Source of the DNA: DATDCY01 sp031406795 [NCBI: Candidatus Rokuibacteriota bacterium]
GTDB taxonomy: Bacteria > JAUVQV01
Length of the DNA stretch: 54,644 nt
Direction of reading: 5' to 3'
NCBI GenBank assembly: GCA_031406795.1
Contig: JANOHV010000076.1
Location: forward strand, 1 to 54,644
Shown here: one piece after another, positions 25,081 to 33,800 of the stretch
Layout of the letters: each line of letters opens with the position of its first letter
Position numbering within the stretch: position 1 is the stretch's first letter
Notes under the pieces: generated by a model
Told to the model about the DNA's origin: nothing
The model's input: only the letters and a program-made list of their open reading frames with translations
Database searches by the model: none
Translations under genes and position numbers: made by a program

Positions 25081-27471
25081 TCACCATCCCGCTACGAGCC
25101 ATCGGGCGCGCTCGATCCAGGTGCGATGAGTTGAAAGCTCCCGCCACGTGCGGACCTCCCAGCCGCGACCGACGCTGCGGAGCAGGATGGCGCCATCGCG
25201 GTCGGTGCGGAAGACGTGACCGACGCTCGCGAGCGCCTGCACGGCGCCCGGTTTCGGATGTCCGTACGTATTTCTCCCGACGGAAATCGCCGACACCTCG
25301 GGCCGCAGCTGCTCGGCGAGTTGCCGGCACGTTTCAGGGGAACCGCCGTGGTGGGGCGCCTGCAGCGCGATGTGCGCGGGCAGCTTTGCGGCAGCAGCGG
25401 CAACTCCCCCGCTCAGCAGCGCTCCGGCGTCCCCGGTGAGGACAACGCCGGTGCTCCGCCAGGACAGCAGCAGCGCGAGCGAATAATCGTTCACGTCCGG
25501 AATCCCCGCGGGGCCGCCGGCCACCGACGGGGGGTTCAGGACCAGGACCTCGACCCCGCCCCCCAGCGTCCTCGTCATCCCGCGAACCAGCGGCTGCGCA
25601 CCCTCACCGCGCCAGGTTTCGCCGACTGCCATACCCCGGCGCACCGCCCCGACCCCGCCGTCATGATCCGGGTGCGGGTGGCTGATCACCAGCGTTTCGA
25701 GTTTCGTCACCCCCAGACGCCGCAGCGCCGGGACCACGATTCGCGCCCCGGCGTCGTAGTCCCGCCAGCGCGGACCGGCATCATAGAGAAGGGCGCCGCC
25801 CGCGGGCAGGAGCACGGCGGTGGACAGACCCTGCCCGACATCGAGCACCGCCACGAGCACCCGCTGCCCGTGTGTGGCGATCGACCATCCGGCGGCCGCA
25901 ATAGTCGCCGCGGCACAACCGCCGACGCACCACTCCTGCAAGCGGCGCGTCGCCCGGGGCAGCAGCGTGCCCGCCAGGACCAGCAGGCAGAGCGTCAACA
26001 GCAACGGCGGTCGCGCAGTCTCGAGGATCGCCCATGAGGGTCGGGCGAACCACGCGGCGATCTCCACCAGACACCCCGACGACCAGAGCGCCACCGCGGC
26101 GAAATGCGAACCGGCGGGTGCCCAACACGCAGTCGCCACGATGGCCAGCCAACCGGCCGGCAGCACGACGAAGCCGGTGAACGGCACGGCAATCAGGTTG
26201 GCCAGAGGCCCGACGAGAGACACCTGCTGGAAATGAAAGGCGACCAGCGGGGCGGTCACCGCGGAGGCGGCGAGCGAAATGATCATCAGCGAGCGGGAGG
26301 CGCCATAGAGCCGCCGCACCCTTCCCTCAGCAGCGGCTGTCGGCGCCCGCACCAGCTGCACCCGGGAGGCCACGAGCATCAGCGCGGCCACCGCCGCGAA
26401 CGAGAGTTGAAAGGACGCCGAGAACAGCGAGCGCGGATCCCAGGCGACGATGGCGAGCGCAGCCAGCGCCCAAGCGTCCGCCGCGTCGACGCGCCTCCAG
26501 AGCACCACGGCGACCAGCCCGGCGGCGCTCGATATCACCGCTCGCCCGACGGGGATCTGACTCCCCGAGAAGAGCATGAAGAACCAGAGCGAGGGCAAGG
26601 TGAGCAGCGCGGCGACCGGTTGGACCGGGAATCGCAGCGCCAGCGGCTCCAGCAGCGAGACTCCCCGCCGCAACAGCACGAACACGAGCGCCGCGAGAAA
26701 GCCGACGTTCATGCCGGAGATCGCCAGCAGGTGGGTCAGCCCGGAGCGCAGGAAGTCCTGCTGGATCTGCGCTGGGATTCCCGCGCGCTCCCCGGTCGTC
26801 AACGAATTGAGAATCTGCGCCGCCGGCCCGGGGTGCGCTTTCCAGAAGCCGTCCGCGGCGGCGCGCCAACGCAGCACCGCGGAGGCCGGACCACGCCCCG
26901 GGTCATTCCCGTTGCGCCTGATCCAGGCCGCGGAGGGCACGATGAGCCTCGCCGCGTAACGCCTGCCGCGCGTCGAGATCGGTCCCGGAAACCACCCGAG
27001 ATTGCGGTCGCCGCGGATCAGCCGCACCTTGCCCCGCGCCGTGAGCAGATCGCCGACGGCGTACGCCGCGCCTCCGCCGACGACGATCTGGAGCGGCAAT
27101 TCCAGGTGGCTGGTCATCCCTTGCCGGCGCAGAATCGGGTCTTCAAGGTGGAGTACCGTCTCGCCGTCGCGAAACTCCGCCGGCCGTCCGACTCGCCCGC
27201 AGGCAACCGCGTCGCCCTCGACGAGGGAGGGCGCCCCGGCGTAGAGCGGGGCAAGATCACTCTGGAGGCGGAAGACGCCGACGACCGCGAAGGCCGCCAG
27301 GGCCAGCCTCCTCCCGGCGGCGAGAGACCCCGCTGCCCAACTCGCCCCCCCGAGCGCGAGAGTCGCCGCGGCCGCCCAGCCCCAGGCCGCAGGCTCCTGC
27401 GGCAGCCAGGCCCCGAGGGCGACGCCGACCACGAACGCGAGCGACGCCGCAAGCACGGGCCGGCCGAACAT
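25081..27471 (-). CDS. comEC: ComEC/Rec2-type DNA uptake channel
   Basis: 796 residues. The N-terminal soluble DUF4131-like part (ALGAWLPQEPAAW onward, ~1-220) is followed by the Competence domain with many helices (TSLTTGERAGIP-like region, LLAISGMNVGFLAALVFVLL at ~250), then a C-terminal metallo-beta-lactamase domain with ISHPHPDHDGG and PHHGGS. ComEC moves single-stranded DNA across the inner membrane in natural transformation; the hydrolase-like domain may degrade the second strand. No other competence genes nearby. The stop is about 60 bp from the fdh promoter. Full length, so likely functional. Confidence 0.92.
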   Translation of the reverse strand: MFGRPVLAASLAFVVGVALGAWLPQEPAAWGWAAAATLALGGASWAAGSLAAGRRLALAAFAVVGVFRLQSDLAPLYAGAPSLVEGDAVACGRVGRPAEFRDGETVLHLEDPILRRQGMTSHLELPLQIVVGGGAAYAVGDLLTARGKVRLIRGDRNLGWFPGPISTRGRRYAARLIVPSAAWIRRNGNDPGRGPASAVLRWRAAADGFWKAHPGPAAQILNSLTTGERAGIPAQIQQDFLRSGLTHLLAISGMNVGFLAALVFVLLRRGVSLLEPLALRFPVQPVAALLTLPSLWFFMLFSGSQIPVGRAVISSAAGLVAVVLWRRVDAADAWALAALAIVAWDPRSLFSASFQLSFAAVAALMLVASRVQLVRAPTAAAEGRVRRLYGASRSLMIISLAASAVTAPLVAFHFQQVSLVGPLANLIAVPFTGFVVLPAGWLAIVATACWAPAGSHFAAVALWSSGCLVEIAAWFARPSWAILETARPPLLLTLCLLVLAGTLLPRATRRLQEWCVGGCAAATIAAAGWSIATHGQRVLVAVLDVGQGLSTAVLLPAGGALLYDAGPRWRDYDAGARIVVPALRRLGVTKLETLVISHPHPDHDGGVGAVRRGMAVGETWRGEGAQPLVRGMTRTLGGGVEVLVLNPPSVAGGPAGIPDVNDYSLALLLSWRSTGVVLTGDAGALLSGGVAAAAAKLPAHIALQAPHHGGSPETCRQLAEQLRPEVSAISVGRNTYGHPKPGAVQALASVGHVFRTDRDGAILLRSVGRGWEVRTWRELSTHRTWIERARWLVAGW

Positions 27472-27545
27472 CCTCCTCCTTCAGCTTGAGACGGTCATAA
27501 TGCCCGGGGCGAAGACTTGCGCCACCTCGCGATCGACGGAGCCGA

Positions 27546-27836
27546 TCAGCGGGGCGGCAACTCGTTGCCGAGCAGATCGAAGCGCCGTTCGCCGGTGACA
27601 TTGAACAGCTCGCGCGCCGCGGCCTTCGCGACGCTCCTCCCCGCGGGCAGGGCGAGGATTTCAACGGTGAGTTCACGCGTAGGCAGCAGCAGCGCGATCC
27701 GGTCTCCCGGGCTGACCTCGCGCCCGGCCTTCGCCGTCTGGCCGTTCACGGTCACCTCGCCGGCGTCGCAAAGTTCCTTGGCACCGCTCCGCCGCGGCAC
27801 GAGCCGCGACAGCTTCAGGTACAGGTCGAGCCGCAT
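27546..27836 (-). CDS. S4-domain RNA-binding protein (Hsp15/RqcP-like)
   Basis: 96 residues from ATG 27836, chosen because GGAGG stands 8 bases before it; the frame is open to 27875 without such a site. The S4 motif RLDLYLKLSRLVPRRSGAK and GEVTVNGQTAKAG covers residues 1-60, with a basic C-terminus. Small S4 proteins of this type bind rRNA or the tRNA-bearing 50S subunit in stalled-ribosome rescue. It precedes comEC by 74 bp and may share its transcript. The precise subfamily is not fixed by the sequence. Confidence 0.8.
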   Translation of the reverse strand: MRLDLYLKLSRLVPRRSGAKELCDAGEVTVNGQTAKAGREVSPGDRIALLLPTRELTVEILALPAGRSVAKAAARELFNVTGERRFDLLGNELPPR

Positions 27837-28077
27837 GTGCCGGTCCTCCGTTCTGACGGTTACTGAGTGCAGCAAGAACCATACCGCCCGTCGGCAGCAG
27901 CCGCAAGAGTCCGCTACTTCTCGCCTGGTGCGACCCGGAGCGCCGACAGCGCGGTTGAGTTTTCCGCCGCGGTGTGTCCGTCGGGAACAGATGCCGGGGG
28001 ACGAACGCTCCCGGCGCGCTCAGGATAATCGCCCGCCTTGCCTCCCGGCATGATTGCAACGGCTAACCCCGCACCCG

Positions 28078-28093
28078 GCAGGGCAGGCCCTGC
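28078..28093. repeat. Perfect 7-bp inverted repeat downstream of the chemoreceptor gene
   Basis: GCAGGGC, loop AG, GCCCTGC, 34 bp beyond the end of the receptor gene at 28127. No T-run. May be part of the chemosensory operon's 3' end. The rest of 27837-28126 shows nothing I can name; the promoter of the S4 gene should be in it. Confidence 0.35.
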
Positions 28094-28126
28094 GAACTCC
28101 CCGAGCCGTCCGACAAGCGCCCGGAA

Positions 28127-29959
28127 TCAGCCGGTCCCGAGCAATTGCCGCCGTCCTTCGCCAACTGCGGCATTCCCGCCCCCCTCCCCGGGCTGCACCG
28201 TGAACATCCCGACGATCTGCCGGAACTCCTCGGCCTGGTCGCGCAGTTTGCCGACGGCGTCTGCCAGGTCCGTGTCGCTGGTGCGGTGCAGCACCTCCGA
28301 GGCCTGCGCCAGCGTCGCGCTCTGGGCCGCCCCCTGATGCAGCTGGCCGCGCATGCGCTCCATGGTTCTGACGATCTGTTCGGCCGCCTTCGCCTGTTCC
28401 TCGGCGGCGGAACTGATCTCGTGGGTGATCTCCCGCAGGTTCTCCGCGGCCTTGGCGATCTGACTGCTGCCGCGCGACTGCTCCTGGGTCGCCGCGCCGA
28501 TCTCGCGGGCGTGCTTGTCGACCTCGACGACGTGTCCCTCGATCGTGCGCAGCGACTCGCCGACGCGGCGACTCAGCTCGACCCCGTTCTGCACGAACTG
28601 CGTCGAGCGCTCCATCAGCTTCACGGCGGACTGGGATTCCTTCTGGATGCCGGAGATCAGCTCGGCGATCTCCCGCGTCGAGCGCGCCGAGCGCTCCGCG
28701 AGCTTGCGCACCTCGTCCGCGACCACGGCGAACCCCAGTCCGTGCTCGCCGGCGCGCGCCGCCTCGATGGCGGCGTTGAGCGCCAGCAGGTTGGTCTGGT
28801 CGGCGATCTCGTCGATGACGTCAACGATGCGCCCGATGTCCTCGACCCGGCCGCCGAGCGCGGCGATGGTTTCGGCGGAGCGCGAGATGGCCGTGCTGAT
28901 CTCCTCGGTGCCGCGCGCCGACTTCTCCACCGCCTCCAGACCGTTGCTGACCGCCCCCCTGGCCTCCTGCGATATTTCGACGAACTGGCTCACGGTGGCG
29001 GCGATGCGTCCGATTGAAGCCGCCATCTGCTCCACCGAGGCCGAGGTCTGCGTGACCGACGCGGCCTGGCTCTGCGTGTTCCGGGCGACATTCTGGATGT
29101 TCGCCGACATCTCGTGCATCGTGGCGGTCGTCTCTTCGACCGCGGTTGCCGAGGATTCGTTGAGGGTCGCGGCCTGGTGCGAGGTGACCGCCGACTCGCT
29201 GGCCGCGGCGGCGACGCGCTGAGCGGTGTCCGCAATGCGGTCCGTGGCGTCGGTGATCCGGCCGGAGGAGACCTTGACCCTGCCGATCAGAACCGCCAGC
29301 GAGTCGATCATCCGATTGACGTCCCGCGACAGATCGCCGATCTCGTCACGGCTTCCGGCCTCGGCCCGGGTGGTGAGGTCGCCGGCCGCGACGGCACCCA
29401 GGATGCGCGCCAGCCGCGCCAGCGGCCGGTTCACGACCCAGCGGGCGAGCGCGAACATGCCGGCGACGAACAGCGCAACGGTGACCAGAACGCCCACCGC
29501 CACGGTGAGGTACCCGCGGCGCAAACTGGCCTGCAGCGCGCCCTGGTCGTAGTAAAGCTTGAGGTGACCGAGCGGCTGTCCCTCGTCGTTCTTGATCTCC
29601 CGGTCGAAGGAGAGCAGGGCCGCGGTCAGCGGCGGCTCCGTGAAGCTCTCCGGGTCCTGCGTGAGCGGCTTGCGCTTGTCGTCGTAGTAGGCCGCGAACT
29701 TGATCTCCGGGTCCTTCATCGCCTGCTGCGAGAAGGTGTCGAGCGCGGCGATGTTGTAGAGGCTGATGTAGGTCTGGCCGATCTTCTGCATGAAATTCGT
29801 CATCGCCTCTCCGCGGGCCAGCAGCATGTCGCGGGCGAGGCTGTTGTTGCTGCGGACGACGTAGATTCCCTGGGCGCCGAGCAGGATCACGGTCAGGATC
29901 ACCGTGAAGACCATGAACTTGGCGGTGATGGTGCGCAGACCGGATGCGTGCGACTGCAT
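28127..29959 (-). CDS. Methyl-accepting chemotaxis protein, last gene of the chemosensory operon
   Basis: 610 residues from ATG 29959 (CGGGAGG seven bases upstream; an ATG at 29980 is in frame). TM1 is at ~12-35, a ~110-residue periplasmic domain follows, TM2 at ~152-178, then HAMP. The signalling tip [20 protein letters not shown] is canonical, and the segments [18 protein letters not shown] and [18 protein letters not shown] are shared with the receptor at 37018. No CheR-docking tail. It begins 31 bp after the amino-acid-type binding protein gene, so a binding-protein/receptor pair is likely. Confidence 0.92.
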   Translation of the reverse strand: MQSHASGLRTITAKFMVFTVILTVILLGAQGIYVVRSNNSLARDMLLARGEAMTNFMQKIGQTYISLYNIAALDTFSQQAMKDPEIKFAAYYDDKRKPLTQDPESFTEPPLTAALLSFDREIKNDEGQPLGHLKLYYDQGALQASLRRGYLTVAVGVLVTVALFVAGMFALARWVVNRPLARLARILGAVAAGDLTTRAEAGSRDEIGDLSRDVNRMIDSLAVLIGRVKVSSGRITDATDRIADTAQRVAAAASESAVTSHQAATLNESSATAVEETTATMHEMSANIQNVARNTQSQAASVTQTSASVEQMAASIGRIAATVSQFVEISQEARGAVSNGLEAVEKSARGTEEISTAISRSAETIAALGGRVEDIGRIVDVIDEIADQTNLLALNAAIEAARAGEHGLGFAVVADEVRKLAERSARSTREIAELISGIQKESQSAVKLMERSTQFVQNGVELSRRVGESLRTIEGHVVEVDKHAREIGAATQEQSRGSSQIAKAAENLREITHEISSAAEEQAKAAEQIVRTMERMRGQLHQGAAQSATLAQASEVLHRTSDTDLADAVGKLRDQAEEFRQIVGMFTVQPGEGGGNAAVGEGRRQLLGTG

Positions 29960-29990
29960 GACGCTGCCTCCCGTTTCCATGTCCCGTCCC

Positions 29991-31274
29991 CTATTCGCCG
30001 GGCAGCTTCTCGAGCGCCGGCGGCTTGCCCGCCGCCACGCGCAGCGCCTTCCACTCCTCGCTGGTCACGGCCGCCTCTGCGCCGGGAAGCGCGTCGATGA
30101 TCTCGAAGTAGTCCTGCTTGAATTTGTCGCGCTCGACTTCGCTCGCGCTCTTGCAGCGGACGGCGTAGACGGTCTGCACCGACTGGTGGTCGAAGGCCCG
30201 CCAGGTCTGCGCGTCCTTGAGCCGCGTGTAGGTGTGCCCCTCGAGCGCGCGGACGACGGCGGCGCCCTCGAAGGACCTGGCGCGCTCGACCGCCGCCTTG
30301 TACTCGTGCACGATCACGTAGGCCGAAGCCCCGGAGGTGCACGGGTAGCGCTTGTAGCGCTCGCCAAAGCGTTCGACAAAACTTTTGCCTGCGGGGAAAT
30401 TGTACTTGTAGGGAATGTTCCAGGCCCACGGCAGCGCCCCGAGTACGCCCTCCATCGACCGCGGGCCGGCGTCGGCCGCCATGCCGAGCGTCAGGTTCGG
30501 CACAACGAGCTGCATGCTCTTCTTCAGGCCCATGCCATTGGCCATGTTGATGGTGTTGACCATGTCGGTGCCGAAGAGCACGAGCACGAGAACGTCGGGC
30601 TTCGCGGCGACGGCCTGGTCCAGCGCGGCCTTGAAATCCTTCGCCGCCGCGGTCGGGAACGGGGTCTTCACGCCACGGTGGACGGAGGCGTCCGCGGTGC
30701 CGGTGAGCCGGCGCAGCGCGTCCTCGGTCGTCCAGCCCCAGGTGTAGTCTGCGGTGATGTAGAAGTACTTCTTCCCGGCGAAATCGCGCTTGAGGACCTT
30801 CGCGAGGACCTTGGCGCCCATCCACGAGTCGTAGCACTCCCGGAAGGTGAAGCGGTGCCCGTCCTTGCCCGTGGTGTCGGTCGAGTAGGTCAGCGTGCCG
30901 AAAAAGGGCACGCCCTTCTGCTGGGCGATCTCTCCGGCGGCGATGGCGACGCTGCTCGCCGACCCGCCGAAGAGCATCGAGACGTTCTCCTTCTCGATGA
31001 GTTCGAGCACATTGCGCTTCGTCACGTCAACCTTGGACTGGGAGTCGCGCCAGACCAGCTCCGCCTGCCGGCCGAGAATGCCACCGGCGGCGTTGATCTC
31101 CTCGATCGCCATCTCGGCCGCGCGGTACTGGTCGAGCCCCTGAGTGAAATAGGGCCCGGTGCGCGGGTAGTTCAGACCCAGCTTGACGACCCCCTGCGCG
31201 GCAAGCGGCGCGGGGAGCGCCGCCGCCAGCGCGACGAGCGCGACGATCTTCAAAAAGCGCGTTCCTGTTCTCAT
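29991..31274 (-). CDS. LivK-type periplasmic binding protein without transporter partners
   Basis: About 427 residues from ATG 31274 (GGAGGAGGA upstream; GTG 31280 also possible). Signal peptide FLKIVALVALAAALPAPLAAQ. The type I binding fold appears as KLGLNYPRTGPYFTQG, EEINAAGGILGR and SSVAIAAGEIAQQKGVPFFG, as in branched-chain amino acid or amide binding proteins (Peripla_BP_6). No livHMGF genes are near. It lies between cheW (22 bp) and a chemoreceptor (31 bp). The ligand is unknown; such proteins bind Leu/Ile/Val, amides, urea or aromatic acids. Inference: it delivers ligand information to the neighbouring receptor. Confidence 0.87.
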   Translation of the reverse strand: MRTGTRFLKIVALVALAAALPAPLAAQGVVKLGLNYPRTGPYFTQGLDQYRAAEMAIEEINAAGGILGRQAELVWRDSQSKVDVTKRNVLELIEKENVSMLFGGSASSVAIAAGEIAQQKGVPFFGTLTYSTDTTGKDGHRFTFRECYDSWMGAKVLAKVLKRDFAGKKYFYITADYTWGWTTEDALRRLTGTADASVHRGVKTPFPTAAAKDFKAALDQAVAAKPDVLVLVLFGTDMVNTINMANGMGLKKSMQLVVPNLTLGMAADAGPRSMEGVLGALPWAWNIPYKYNFPAGKSFVERFGERYKRYPCTSGASAYVIVHEYKAAVERARSFEGAAVVRALEGHTYTRLKDAQTWRAFDHQSVQTVYAVRCKSASEVERDKFKQDYFEIIDALPGAEAAVTSEEWKALRVAAGKPPALEKLPGE

Positions 31275-31296
31275 GAACACATCCTCCTCCTTCGAC

Positions 31297-31770
31297 CTAA
31301 CTGTTCGCCGGAACCCGGGCCGCCGAAACGGCCTTCTTCATGTCCTCAAGACCAAGGACCTTGGTGAAATTCAGCAGGGAGATCAGCCGGTCGCCCACCT
31401 TGGCCACCGCGCTGAGATATTCCACCCCGATCGAGCTGATCATCTCCGGCGGCGGCTCGAGCGCGTCTTCGGGAACCCGGATCACCTCCGAGACGGCGTC
31501 GACGAGCAACCCCACGAGCCGCCCCCCGTCTTCCGTGATCAGGACCCGCGTGTGCTTGTCACGCTGCACCTCGGCGAGTTTGAGACGGCGGCGCAGATCG
31601 ATGACCGGCAGGATTTTGCCCCGCAGGTTGATCATCCCCTCGAGAAACGGCGGTGCGTCCGGGACCGCCGTGATCTCGGGAACGCGCACGATCTCATGCA
31701 CCGCCTCGATCGACACGCCGAACAGTTCCTTGCCGATGACGAACACCACGATCTGCATCCCTTTGGCCAT
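31297..31770 (-). CDS. cheW: CheW coupling protein
   Basis: 157 residues from ATG 31770 with AAAGGAG 6 bases before it; the open frame upstream of this is spurious. CheW motifs are IVVFVIGKELFGVSIEAVHEI near the start, then PPFLEGMINLRGKILPVIDL and GLLVDAVSEVIRV. It joins receptors to CheA. It lies 89 bp after cheX and 22 bp before the binding protein gene. Length and motifs are standard. Confidence 0.95.
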   Translation of the reverse strand: MAKGMQIVVFVIGKELFGVSIEAVHEIVRVPEITAVPDAPPFLEGMINLRGKILPVIDLRRRLKLAEVQRDKHTRVLITEDGGRLVGLLVDAVSEVIRVPEDALEPPPEMISSIGVEYLSAVAKVGDRLISLLNFTKVLGLEDMKKAVSAARVPANS

Positions 31771-31859
31771 GAACCACTCCTTTGCCCGCAGGTGAACCCG
31801 GTTCCCCGCGCGTTTCCCCGCTGTCTTCACCGCAGCCGGGGGTTTCCCGTCCCGCCCGA

Positions 31860-32321
31860 CTAGGCCGTCGTCAGCGTGACATTCACCGCCATGCTGCCGA
31901 ACTCCGAAAAGATCGGGATCTGGCAGGCCTCGTGCTGCAGCAGAGCCGCAGCGGCTGCGGCGGCTGCCGGCGCGAGCGGCGGCGCCACCGTCACCACGAA
32001 ACCCTGATCGTTCAGATCGCTCGCGGCGGCGCCCGCGATCATGTTCCCCAACTCCCTGAGGTAGTCCAGGCCCAGCGGCGGGAGGCTCCCGGCCGCCCCC
32101 CCCGTGACGTGGTTGAACAGCCTGAGCGCGGTATCCGGGCCGAGATCGAGCGTGACGGCGCCCTCCAACTCCCCGCCGAGCGGGATGGTGACGCTGATCT
32201 CGCCCTGCGCCTGCCGTCCGGCAACGAGGCACACCTCGCCCCGCCCGAAGCCTTTCCCGAGCGCCTGCTCCAGCACGCGCACCGTAGCGTCCACGAACTT
32301 CTCGACGTATTCCAGCTTCAT
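31860..32321 (-). CDS. cheX: CheX-type CheY-P phosphatase
   Basis: 153 residues. The N-terminus KLEYVEKFVDATVRVL and the active-site pattern E90-xx-N93 in LRELGNMIAGAAASDL match CheX/CheC phosphatases; a final NVTLTT strand is typical. CheX dephosphorylates CheY-P and often works as a dimer. An Ala-rich stretch (~117-127) is an insertion or loop. Its ATG overlaps the stop of the receiver gene by 4 bases, so receiver and phosphatase are probably a functional pair. Confidence 0.85.
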   Translation of the reverse strand: MKLEYVEKFVDATVRVLEQALGKGFGRGEVCLVAGRQAQGEISVTIPLGGELEGAVTLDLGPDTALRLFNHVTGGAAGSLPPLGLDYLRELGNMIAGAAASDLNDQGFVVTVAPPLAPAAAAAAAALLQHEACQIPIFSEFGSMAVNVTLTTA

Positions 32322-32731
32322 GAGCCGGCTCGGGACGCGCCGGCGAGGACGCTGTTGATCACCAGACCGGCGTATTCGGGCGTGAACGGTTTCGTGATGA
32401 AGTGCCGCGCGCCGAGGCGTATCGCCCGCCAGACCATCTCCTTGTGGCCAAGCGAGCTGACCATGATCACCTTCGCGGAGCCGTCCTGGTCGCGGATCCG
32501 GCGCAGCGCCTCGACACCGTCGAGTTCCGGCATCGTGATGTCCAGCAGTACGAGATCCGGCCGCAGGCGGGCGAACTGCGCGACCGCCGCCTCCCCGCTT
32601 CCGGCCTCCCCAACTACCGTACCCCCGAGTTTTTCGATCACCCGGGCGATGTTCCCCCGGGCGAACTCGGAATCGTCCGCGATCAGGCAGCGGAAGGCCT
32701 CGCCGGATTTCCGGGCATCACCCATCGACAC
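32318..32731 (-). CDS. CheY-like response regulator paired with cheX
   Basis: A receiver of about 137 residues. I favour GTG 32731 (GGAGG six bases upstream); ATG 32725 is a close alternative. The frame extends into cheB to 32785 but that part lacks a ribosome site. Motifs are LIADDSEFARG, phosphoacceptor in LVLLDITMPELDG, VSS and KPF. Its end overlaps cheX by 4 bases (ATGA) and its start overlaps cheB by ~13 bp. It is the likely CheY of this system. Confidence 0.9.
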   Translation of the reverse strand: MSMGDARKSGEAFRCLIADDSEFARGNIARVIEKLGGTVVGEAGSGEAAVAQFARLRPDLVLLDITMPELDGVEALRRIRDQDGSAKVIMVSSLGHKEMVWRAIRLGARHFITKPFTPEYAGLVINSVLAGASRAGS

Positions 32732-33800
32732 GTGGTACCTCCTTCGCTCCGTAGTGTTCGCACAGGAACGGCCCGATCTCTTCAAGAGCCAGGACTCGCT
32801 TGATCATGTTCATTTCGATCGCCGCCTTCGGCATGCCGAAAACGGCGCAGCTGGCCTCGTCCTGTGCCAGCGTCAAGCCACCGACGGCGCTGATCTCCCC
32901 GATGCCTTGCGCGCCGTCGGTGCCCATGCCGGTCATGATCAGCCCGACCACCGCCGCGCCGTATTCCATCGCCACCGAGTGGAACAGCACGTCGGCGGAG
33001 GGCCGGTGTCCGTTGACGATCGGGGAGTCGCTGAGGACGGCGATGGTTCCCAACGGCAGGCGTTTGATTCTGAGATGCCGGTTGCCCGGGGCGATCAGCG
33101 CCCGCCCCGGCAGCACCAGGTCCCCGTCGCGCGCCTCCTTGACCTCGATCTGCGAGATGGCGTGCAGCCGTTCGGCGAACATCTGCGTGAACCCCGCCGG
33201 CATGTGCTGGACGATCAGGATCGCGGCCTGGAAATCTTTCGGGAACTGCGGCAGCAGGTAGCTGAGCGCATTCGGCCCGCCGGTGGAGATCCCGATGGCG
33301 AGGATCTTCTCGGCTCGGGTCCGCGGCAGCGCCTCCGCCGTCTTCTTCAGCAGCGGCGCGGCGGGCGGCCGGAATCGGGAGACGCGCTCCCGCGAAGCGC
33401 CGCTGCCGGCCGCCGCGCGGACTTTCGCCACGAGCTCCTCGCCGATCTCGTTGATGTGAACGGAAATCGCGTCGCGCGGTTTGGCGACGAAATCGAAGGC
33501 GCCCGCGCTCAGCGCGCGAAAGGTCAGATCGGCGTCCTTCCGCGTCAGGGAACTCACCATGATCGTGGGAATGCCGAAATCCCCGACGATGTGACGCAGG
33601 GTCTCGATCCCGTCCATCCGCGGCATATCCAGGTCGAGCGTGATGACGTCCGGCTTCAATTCGGCGATCTTCTTCAGCGCGAAGATGCCGTCCATCGCCG
33701 TGCCGACGACCTCGATCCCGGGGTCTGCGTTCAGGATCTGCGGGATCATCTTGCGCATCAGCGCAGAGTCGTCCACGACGAAGACACGCACGCGGCTCAT
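32718..33800 (-). CDS. cheB: CheB receptor methylesterase
   Basis: 360 residues from ATG 33800, which overlaps the cheA stop (ATGA). The receiver domain has phosphoacceptor D56 (VITLDLDMPRMDG). The methylesterase domain has the Ser172 (GISTGGPNAL), His199 (VQHMPAGFT) and Asp295 (GMGTDGAQG) triad. It removes methyl groups from receptor glutamates and deamidates some glutamines. Linker ~125-160 as usual. A longer frame reading upstream to 34100 lies inside cheA and is not used. Confidence 0.96.
   Translation of the reverse strand: MSRVRVFVVDDSALMRKMIPQILNADPGIEVVGTAMDGIFALKKIAELKPDVITLDLDMPRMDGIETLRHIVGDFGIPTIMVSSLTRKDADLTFRALSAGAFDFVAKPRDAISVHINEIGEELVAKVRAAAGSGASRERVSRFRPPAAPLLKKTAEALPRTRAEKILAIGISTGGPNALSYLLPQFPKDFQAAILIVQHMPAGFTQMFAERLHAISQIEVKEARDGDLVLPGRALIAPGNRHLRIKRLPLGTIAVLSDSPIVNGHRPSADVLFHSVAMEYGAAVVGLIMTGMGTDGAQGIGEISAVGGLTLAQDEASCAVFGMPKAAIEMNMIKRVLALEEIGPFLCEHYGAKEVPRVDG

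Noticed and set aside
21521-25129. Very long open frame (about 1200 codons) on the plus strand across fdhA
   Set aside because: Antisense shadow produced by high G+C codon use opposite the FDH gene; Arg/Val/Leu/Asp-rich, no domain, no ribosome site.
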